Both the position numbers and the translations under genes were made by a program. Of a DNA stretch of 64,000 bases, positions 58,157-64,000 are shown in pieces. Location of the stretch: assembly GCF_021088345.1 (NCBI RefSeq), contig NZ_CP088156.1:3410001-3474000 (forward strand). Direction: 5' to 3'. Positions within the stretch are counted from its first letter, which is position 1, and each line of letters begins with the position of its first letter. The notes below the pieces were generated by a model. It was not told where the DNA came from, did not search any database, and worked only from the letters and a program-made list of their open reading frames with translations. The stretch comes from Bradyrhizobium ontarionense. GTDB lineage: Bacteria > Pseudomonadota > Alphaproteobacteria > Rhizobiales > Xanthobacteraceae.

Positions 58157-58864
58157 TCAGGCCTGCTCGATCTTGGCAAAGCGATCGTCCAGGGCGTAGC
58201 CGGCCCCGCGCACGGTGCGGATCGGATCCTGCTCACGCCCGGGATTGAGCAGCTTGCGCAAGCGCCCGATGTGAACGTCCACGGTCCGCTCGTCGATGTA
58301 GATGTCGCGGCCCCAGACGCTGTCGAGCAGCTGCTCGCGGCTGAACACGCGGCCCGGATGCTCCAGGAAGAATTCGAGCAGCCGGTACTCGGTCGGGCCG
58401 AGATCGATCGGCCTGCCGGAGCGCGCCACGCGGCGCTTCTCGCGGTCGAGCTCGATGTCGCCATAGGTGAGCACGGTGGCGAGCCGCTCGGGGCTGGCGC
58501 GCCGCAGCAGACCCTTCACGCGGGCCAGCAGCTCGGGCACCGAGAACGGCTTGACGATGTAGTCGTCGGCGCCGGTCGCGAGCCCGCGCACGCGCTCACT
58601 CTCCTCGCCGCGCGCGGTCAGCATGATGATCGGCAGCTGCCTCGTCTCCGGCCGCGCCCGCAGCCGCCGGCACAGCTCGATGCCGGAGAGGCCCGGCAGC
58701 ATCCAGTCGAGCACGACGAGATCCGGAATACGCTCCTTCAGCCGCGTGTCGGCCTCGTCGCCGCGCGCCACGGTCTCGACCTCGTAGCCCTCGGTCTCGA
58801 AATTGTAGCGCAGCAGCGTGGTCAGCGCTTCCTCATCTTCCACCACCAGAATGCGCGCAGCCAT
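58157..58864 (-). CDS. phoB: phosphate regulon response regulator PhoB
   Basis: 235 residues: a receiver domain with phosphoacceptor Asp in LVVLDWMLPG (about residue 53) and Lys in YIVKPFS, then a winged-helix DNA-binding domain (about 130-230) with LGPTEYRLLEFFLEHPG and RTVDVHIGRLRKLL. It binds Pho boxes such as the one before pstS. Last gene of pstSCAB-phoU-phoB; its kinase PhoR is not in the window. Confidence 0.94.
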   Translation of the reverse strand: MAARILVVEDEEALTTLLRYNFETEGYEVETVARGDEADTRLKERIPDLVVLDWMLPGLSGIELCRRLRARPETRQLPIIMLTARGEESERVRGLATGADDYIVKPFSVPELLARVKGLLRRASPERLATVLTYGDIELDREKRRVARSGRPIDLGPTEYRLLEFFLEHPGRVFSREQLLDSVWGRDIYIDERTVDVHIGRLRKLLNPGREQDPIRTVRGAGYALDDRFAKIEQA

Positions 58865-58880
58865 GTCTCAAGCGTCTCTC

Positions 58881-59597
58881 TCAGTTGCCGGGAATCGTGG
58901 TCGCAAAGCTCGTCATGTCGCCCTTGGGGCGCTTGTCCGTGATCTGCTGGCCCTCGATCATGTAGAACACCGTCTCCGCGATGTTGGTCGCGTGATCGCC
59001 GATCCGCTCGATGTTCTTGGCGCAGAACATCAGATGGATGCAGAACGAGATGTTGCGCGGATCCTCCATCATGTAGGTCAGGAGCTCGCGGAACAAGGAC
59101 GTGCAGATGGCGTCGACTTCCTCGTCGCCCTTCCACACCGTCATCGCCGCCGGCAGATCATGCGCGGCATAGGCATCGAGCACGGTCTTGACCTGCGACT
59201 GCACGAGATCGGTCATGTGCTCGAGCCCGCGGATCAGCTTGAGCGGGTGGAAATCGCTCTCCAGCGCCGCGACACGCTTGCCGATGTTCTTGGCGAGGTC
59301 GCCGATGCGCTCCAGATCGGTCGCCACGCGCATCGCGCCGACGATCTCGCGCAGGTCGACCGCCATCGGCTGGCGCCGGGCGATCGTGAGCACGGCACGT
59401 TCCTCGATGACGCGCTGCAGCTTGTCGACCTCGGCATCGGTGGCGACCACCTTCTGCCCGAGCGCCACGTCGCGCCGCACCAGCGCATCGACGGAATCGA
59501 CGATCAGCCGCTCGGCGAGGCCGCCCATTTCCGATACCAGCCGCGTCAGGTCCTGCAGATCGCTGTCGAACGCCTTGGCGGTATGTTCACTGGCCAT
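58881..59597 (-). CDS. phoU: phosphate signalling protein PhoU
   Basis: 238 residues, all helical, with two PhoU repeats that each include an ExxxD metal motif (RIGDLAKNIGKRV and RIGDHATNIAETV). It is the negative link between the Pst transporter and PhoR/PhoB. 16 bases before phoB. Confidence 0.95.
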   Translation of the reverse strand: MASEHTAKAFDSDLQDLTRLVSEMGGLAERLIVDSVDALVRRDVALGQKVVATDAEVDKLQRVIEERAVLTIARRQPMAVDLREIVGAMRVATDLERIGDLAKNIGKRVAALESDFHPLKLIRGLEHMTDLVQSQVKTVLDAYAAHDLPAAMTVWKGDEEVDAICTSLFRELLTYMMEDPRNISFCIHLMFCAKNIERIGDHATNIAETVFYMIEGQQITDKRPKGDMTSFATTIPGN

Positions 59598-59631
59598 GAT
59601 GATCTCCTAGAGGCAATGATGCTGTCCGGCG

Positions 59632-60453
59632 TCAGCCGAACCGGCCGGTGATGTAGTCCTGGGTCCGCCGATCGCTCGGCGAGGTGAAGATCTTGCTGGT
59701 CTCATCGAACTCGATCAGCTCGCCGAGATACATGAAGGCGGTCTTGTCGGAGACGCGCGCCGCCTGCTGCATGTTGTGGGTGACGATCGCGATCGTGTAG
59801 TTATCGGACAGCTCCTGGATCAGCTCCTCGACCTTGGCAGTCGAGATCGGGTCGAGCGCCGAGCACGGCTCGTCGAACAGGATCACCTCCGGCCTGACGG
59901 CCACGGTGCGCGCGATGCATAGCCGCTGCTGCTGGCCGCCCGACAGCGACAGGCCGGACGCGTTCAGCTTGTCCTTGACCTCGTTCCACAGCGCGCCACC
60001 GCGCAGCGCCTTCTCGACGCGGTCGTCCATCTCCGACTTCGAGATCTTCTCGTAGAGGCGGATGCCGAAGGCAATGTTTTCGTAGATCGTCATCGGGAAC
60101 GGCGTCGGCTTCTGGAACACCATGCCGACCCGGGCGCGCAGCAGGTTCAGATCGAGCTTGGGATCGAGGATGTTGGTGTTGTCGAGCATCAGCTGGCCGG
60201 TCGCGCGCTGGCCCGGATAGAGATCGTACATCCGGTTGAAGATGCGCAGCAGCGTGGACTTGCCGCAGCCGGACGGGCCGATGAAGGCGGTCACGCGGTT
60301 GGTGCCGAGCGACAGGTTGATGTTCTTCAGCGCCTGGTGCTCGCCATAATAGAAATTGAGATTGCGCGCGATCACCTTGGCCGGGGCGTCCGGCAGCGAC
60401 TTGGAGGGAATGGCGGCCGTCGGGCTGCTCACGGATACGGACATATCGGTCAT
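59632..60453 (-). CDS. pstB: phosphate ABC transporter ATPase PstB
   Basis: 273 residues from the ATG at 60453, after GAGGAG and overlapping the pstA stop as ATGA. Walker [12 protein letters not shown], signature [13 protein letters not shown] and Walker [14 protein letters not shown] are all present. It powers phosphate import. Confidence 0.96.
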   Translation of the reverse strand: MTDMSVSVSSPTAAIPSKSLPDAPAKVIARNLNFYYGEHQALKNINLSLGTNRVTAFIGPSGCGKSTLLRIFNRMYDLYPGQRATGQLMLDNTNILDPKLDLNLLRARVGMVFQKPTPFPMTIYENIAFGIRLYEKISKSEMDDRVEKALRGGALWNEVKDKLNASGLSLSGGQQQRLCIARTVAVRPEVILFDEPCSALDPISTAKVEELIQELSDNYTIAIVTHNMQQAARVSDKTAFMYLGELIEFDETSKIFTSPSDRRTQDYITGRFG

Positions 60454-61325
60454 TTCGAGCTCCTCTCGGCGCCGAGAATGCGCGCGCCGATGTTCAGGGC
60501 CAGCACGGTCAAGGTGATCAGAAGGGCGCCGCTCCAGGCCAGCTGCTTCCAATAGGCATAGGGGCTCTGGACGAAATTGTTGATGGTCACCGGCAGGTTG
60601 GCCATGGTCTTGCTGAGGTTCAGGCTCCAGAACTGGTTCGACAGCGCGGTGAACAGCAAGGGCGCGGTCTCGCCGGCGACACGGGCGGTCGCAAGCAGGA
60701 CGCCGGTGATGAGGCCGGAGCGCGCGGCCCGGTAGGCGATCCGCTTGATCACCAGCGAGCGCGGCAGACCAAGGGCGGAGGCCGCCTCACGCAACGGGTT
60801 GGGCACCAGCAGCAGCATGTCCTCGGTGGTGCGCAGCACGACCGGGATCACGATCACGGCGAGCGCGAGCGAGCCTGCGAGCGCCGAGAAGCCGCCCATC
60901 GGCACCACCACGGCACCGTAGACGAACAGGCCGATGATGATCGACGGCGCCGACAGCAGGATGTCGTTGATGAAGCGGATCACCGAGGTCAGCCGGTCGT
61001 TGCGGCCATACTCGGCGAGGTACGTTCCCGCGAACAGGCCGAGCGGCGCGCCGATGCCGACCCCGATCACGGTCATGATGATGGATCCGACGATCGCGTT
61101 GCGCAGGCCGCCTTCCGCGGAGCCGGGCGGCGGCGTGTCGGCGCTGAAGACCTGCAGGCTGAGACCGGCCAGGCCGTTGACGAACAGCGTGAACAGGATC
61201 AGGGCAAGCCAGGTCACGCCGAACAAGGCGGCGGCCATGCACAGGCCGCGGATCACGATGTCCCAGCGGCGCCGGCGCGCGTAGATCGGATTGACGGGAT
61301 TGGCCTGCAAGTCGACCGCGGACAT
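60450..61325 (-). CDS. pstA: phosphate ABC transporter permease PstA
   Basis: 291 residues with six membrane helices and the ABC permease EAA-loop ([18 protein letters not shown], about residue 190). It forms the channel with PstC. Four bases overlap with pstB. Confidence 0.94.
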   Translation of the reverse strand: MSAVDLQANPVNPIYARRRRWDIVIRGLCMAAALFGVTWLALILFTLFVNGLAGLSLQVFSADTPPPGSAEGGLRNAIVGSIIMTVIGVGIGAPLGLFAGTYLAEYGRNDRLTSVIRFINDILLSAPSIIIGLFVYGAVVVPMGGFSALAGSLALAVIVIPVVLRTTEDMLLLVPNPLREAASALGLPRSLVIKRIAYRAARSGLITGVLLATARVAGETAPLLFTALSNQFWSLNLSKTMANLPVTINNFVQSPYAYWKQLAWSGALLITLTVLALNIGARILGAERSSK

Positions 61326-61328
61326 GTG

Positions 61329-62336
61329 CTATTTCCCCGCCTTGGTTTCGAGCCGCATCAGCATCAGACGCGCCGCCGCGAGCACGAAGAATGTCAGCAC
61401 GAACAGCAGCAGGCCGAGCAGGATCAGGCTCGACTGGTGCAGTCCGTCGCTCTCCTGGAATTCCGAGGCGATCGCGGCCGAGATGGTCGTGCCCGGCGCA
61501 AAGATCGAGGACGAGATCCGGAACGAGTTGCCGATGATGAAGGTGACGGCCATGGTTTCGCCGAGCGCGCGGCCCAGCGCCAGCATGATGCCGCCGATGA
61601 CGCCGACCCGCGTGTAGGGGATCACGACGCTGCGCACCACCTCCCAGGTGGTGCAGCCGACGCCATAGGCGGCCTCCTTGAGCACCGGCGGCACCGTCTT
61701 GAACACGTCGACCGAGATCGCGGTGATGAAGGGCAGCACCATGATGGCCAGGATCAGCGCGGCGTTGAACAGGCTGAGATAGGACGGCGGACCGGCGAAG
61801 ATGTCCTGCAGCACCGGGATGCCGGCGCACAGATTGATCATGAACGGCTGGAACGTGTAGGCCAGGAACGGGCCCAGCACGAAGAAGCCCCACATGCCGT
61901 AAATGATCGAGGGAATGCCGGCGAGCAGTTCGATCGCGATGCCGATCGGACGGCGCAGCCATTGCGGGCACAGTTCAGTGAGGAAGATCGCGATGCCGAG
62001 ACCGACCGGAATGGCGATCAGCATTGCGACGAAGGAGGTGACCAGCGTGCCGTAGATCGGTCCCAGCGCGCCGAGCACCGGCGGATCGGCCGAGGGCGCC
62101 CAGCGCCGCGTCCACAGAAACTCGAAGCCGAATTGCTTCATGGCCGGCCAGGCGCCGACGATCAGCGACAGGATGATGCCGCCGAGGATCAGCAGCACCG
62201 AGATCGCGCTGATCCGGGTGATCCAGTAGAAGGTGACGTCGCCGACCTTGAAGGCGTTGAGCGCCCGCGCGCGATCGTAGGGTCCGACGGCGTCCGCAAT
62301 CTCGCTCGCGTCGCTCTGAACGGCCATGTCTGCCAC
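61329..62336 (-). CDS. pstC: phosphate ABC transporter permease PstC
   Basis: About 335 residues from a GTG at 62336 that follows AGGGG by seven bases; starts at GTG 62360 or ATG 62327 are alternatives. Six membrane helices, with the EAA-loop KEAAYGVGCTTWEVVRSVVI. It ends three bases before pstA. Confidence 0.93.
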   Translation of the reverse strand: MADMAVQSDASEIADAVGPYDRARALNAFKVGDVTFYWITRISAISVLLILGGIILSLIVGAWPAMKQFGFEFLWTRRWAPSADPPVLGALGPIYGTLVTSFVAMLIAIPVGLGIAIFLTELCPQWLRRPIGIAIELLAGIPSIIYGMWGFFVLGPFLAYTFQPFMINLCAGIPVLQDIFAGPPSYLSLFNAALILAIMVLPFITAISVDVFKTVPPVLKEAAYGVGCTTWEVVRSVVIPYTRVGVIGGIMLALGRALGETMAVTFIIGNSFRISSSIFAPGTTISAAIASEFQESDGLHQSSLILLGLLLFVLTFFVLAAARLMLMRLETKAGK

Positions 62337-62383
62337 GCCAGTCCCCTGTTTTTCTGTCACTTAAGGCGCGCCCTGAGGTGGCC

Positions 62384-62406
62384 CCTCCCCCTCCACGAGG
62401 GAGAGG
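62384..62406 (-). terminator. intercistronic hairpin between pstS and pstC
   Basis: In the minus-strand transcript a ten-pair stem (cctctccctc / gaggggg agg with one G-U pair) and a 3-base loop lies in the 94-base gap after pstS. There is no U run, so it is more likely an mRNA-stabilising or attenuating hairpin that raises PstS over the membrane subunits than a full terminator. Confidence 0.5.
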
Positions 62407-62430
62407 AGCCGCGTTGTCGTCGAGCCCGAC

Positions 62431-63441
62431 TTAGCTCTTGATGTCGGACGACCAGGTCTTCTCGATCAGCTTCACGACGCTGTCGGGCATCGGGATGTAA
62501 TCGAGCTCCTCGGCCATCTTGTCACCCTTGGCGAACGCCCACTTGAAGAACTTGATGGCCTCGCCAGAGGCTGCCTTGTCGGTGGGCTCCTTGTGCATCA
62601 GGATGAAGGTCGCAGCCGTGATCGGCCAGGACTTGTCACCGGGCTGGTTGGCCAGGATGACGTAGTAGCCGGGGGCCTTGGCCCAGTCGGCATTCGCCGC
62701 AGCGGCCTGGAAGGCTTCGACGGTCGGCTGCACGGTCTTGCCGGCCTTGTTGACGAGACCGGTGTAGGTCAGCTTGTTCTGCTTGGCATAGGCATACTCG
62801 ACATAGCCGATCGAGTTCTTGGTCTGGCCGATGTTGCCGGACACACCCTCATTGCCCTTGGCGCCGACACCGACCGGCCATTCGACGGCGGTGTTGGAAC
62901 CAACCTTGCTCTTCCAGTCGGCGCTCACTTCCGAGAGGTAGTAGGTGAAGTTGAAGGTGGTGCCCGAACCGTCGGAGCGGCGAACCACCGCGATCGCGTC
63001 GGACGGCAGCTTGACGCTCGGGTTGAGCTTCTTGATCGCGGCGTCATCCCACTTGGTGATCTTGCCGAGATAGATGTTGGCGAGCGTCTCGCCGTCCAGC
63101 ACCATCTCGCCCGGCTTCACGCCCTCGAGGTTGACGACCGGCACGATGCCGCCCATCACCTGCGGCCACTGCACGAGACCGTCCTTTTCCAGCTGCTCGG
63201 CCTTCAGCGGCGCGTCGGTCGCACCGAAGGTCACGGTCTTGGCCTGGATCTGCTTGATGCCGCCGCCGGAGCCGATCGACTGATAGTTCAGACCGTTGCC
63301 GGTCTCCTTCTTGTAGGCGTCAGCCCACTTGGAATAGATCGGGAACGGGAACGTCGCGCCCGCTCCGGTGATGTCGGCAGCGAAGGCCGACGTCGATGCG
63401 GCGACCAAGCCGGCAGCGACGATAGCTTTGACGAAATTCAT
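62431..63441 (-). CDS. pstS: phosphate-binding periplasmic protein PstS
   Basis: 336 residues. The signal peptide [19 protein letters not shown] is cleaved before [11 protein letters not shown]. Phosphate-binding segments are [18 protein letters not shown] and [12 protein letters not shown]. First gene of the operon, behind a Pho box. Confidence 0.96.
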   Translation of the reverse strand: MNFVKAIVAAGLVAASTSAFAADITGAGATFPFPIYSKWADAYKKETGNGLNYQSIGSGGGIKQIQAKTVTFGATDAPLKAEQLEKDGLVQWPQVMGGIVPVVNLEGVKPGEMVLDGETLANIYLGKITKWDDAAIKKLNPSVKLPSDAIAVVRRSDGSGTTFNFTYYLSEVSADWKSKVGSNTAVEWPVGVGAKGNEGVSGNIGQTKNSIGYVEYAYAKQNKLTYTGLVNKAGKTVQPTVEAFQAAAANADWAKAPGYYVILANQPGDKSWPITAATFILMHKEPTDKAASGEAIKFFKWAFAKGDKMAEELDYIPMPDSVVKLIEKTWSSDIKS

Positions 63442-63539
63442 AGCTGGTCTCCATGCTTGGGAAGCGAAGCGCCATATGCGCCCGATTGCGCTTCCCCGGC
63501 CGCTTTAAGGGGCCTCGATGCCGCTTTTATAAAGGTTCG

Positions 63540-63557
63540 ATGACACTCGGATGACAG
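63540..63557 (-). promoter_or_regulatory. Pho box upstream of pstS
   Basis: On the minus strand CTGTCATCCGAGTGTCAT has two direct 7-base repeats 11 bases apart, matching the PhoB site. TATAAA follows eight bases later and would be the -10 element. This is the PhoB-dependent promoter of the pst-pho operon. Confidence 0.85.
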
Positions 63558-64000
63558 TAACAAGCCGTTGAAAACAATTGATTTTCCAGAAGAGACCCGA
63601 ATTTTTACGGGCCAACCGACACGTTGCCGCGGGCCGCGGCGCCTCGCCCTTGTGCGAGCGTCGCTCACCCAGGAAAAGACCATCACCGCTGTCATCGCCC
63701 GCGAGGGGCGGGGCGAACCAGTATTCCACCTGCGGCAGTGATCAACCGCGACACCGCGGTGTACTGGATGCCCGCCTGCGCGGGCATGACGGCGGCGGGT
63801 ATGGCACGGCTTGCGCCCCAATTTCAGTGTCGTCCCGGGCAAGCCCGGCAACGCGCAGCGTTGACGGACGCCGACCCGGGATCCATACGCAGCGGCGGAT
63901 GTGGCTGGGCGAGAACGGTCGGCCATCGTGCCTCAAACGTTTCCCTGGGGTTATGGACCCCGGATCGGCGCGCGCGTGCCGCGCGCTTGTCCGGGACGAC
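63558..64000. other. gene-free region upstream of the pst promoter, with repeats
   Basis: No credible gene was seen. The segment 63761-63790 (gtactggatgcccgcctgcg, then cgggcatgac) is a GC-rich hairpin of a kind common between Bradyrhizobium genes as I remember it. It is followed by a copy of the inverted-repeat element that reaches the window end. Confidence 0.55.
63829..64000. repeat. inverted-repeat element, copy 2
   Basis: The arms gtcgtcccgggcaagc (63829-63844) and gcttgtccgggacgac (63985-64000) are reverse complements with one mismatch and match the arms of the element at 1153-1340. Inner blocks cccgggatccata and ttatggaccccgg also correspond. The element may continue past the window edge. 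Confidence 0.75.

Overview
The window reads as a chromosomal segment of a high-GC alphaproteobacterium in the Bradyrhizobium/Rhodopseudomonas group. The evidence is gene content and order: a full uptake-hydrogenase locus (hupNUV, hupSLCDF, hupGHIJK, hypABFCDE, hoxA, hupT), a bo3 quinol oxidase operon followed by SURF1 and a RegB/RegA redox pair, a PQQ alcohol dehydrogenase module, a pst-pho operon, and intergenic repeats that resemble (from memory) dispersed Bradyrhizobium repeats. No rRNA, tRNA, CRISPR array, insertion sequence or prophage was seen.

Layout. 1-463: 3' end of a urate hydroxylase (PuuD) gene. 464-1724: gene-free, made of repeats. 1725-2728: two small unknown envelope proteins. 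2753-9031: a TetR repressor divergent from an RND efflux operon with two adaptor lipoproteins and one permease; an operator-like palindrome lies between them. 9145-10431: a DUF2130 coiled-coil/nuclease-like protein. 10435-12686: a two-gene TIR/SLOG operon with an ATGA overlap, the best candidate here for an undescribed NAD/nucleotide-signalling immunity pair. 13147-20094: regA, regB, SURF1 and cyoDCBA, all on the minus strand. 20245-21555: an MFS symporter. 21715-26319: a 1534-residue TIR-STAND-membrane-beta-propeller protein, a second candidate conflict-system gene. 26371-30651: a CoA ligase, AEC transporter and ThDP enzyme operon. 30732-34428: a PQQ alcohol dehydrogenase with its cytochrome c, an unknown exported protein and a PCuAC-type copper chaperone. 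34566-35986: tandem paralogous GntR regulators. 36015-56564: the hydrogenase locus. 56739-58058: an exported Sel1-trypsin protein. 58157-63441: phoB, phoU, pstBACS, with a Pho box at 63540-63557. 63558-64000: repeats.

How the genes work together. HupU/HupV sense H2 and signal through the kinase HupT to the sigma-54 activator HoxA. Sigma-54 type -24/-12 elements lie before hupS (52778-52793) and hupG (47951-47966), and a third candidate lies before hupN (56576-56591). HupN and the His-rich HypB supply and store nickel; HypA-F and HupF-K mature HupSL, HupD trims HupL, and HupC passes electrons to quinone. The same quinone pool is oxidised by the CyoABCD oxidase encoded upstream, next to RegB, whose family senses quinone redox state. 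Phosphate starvation drives the pst-pho operon. Two TIR-bearing loci lie on either side of the respiratory cluster within about 15 kb.
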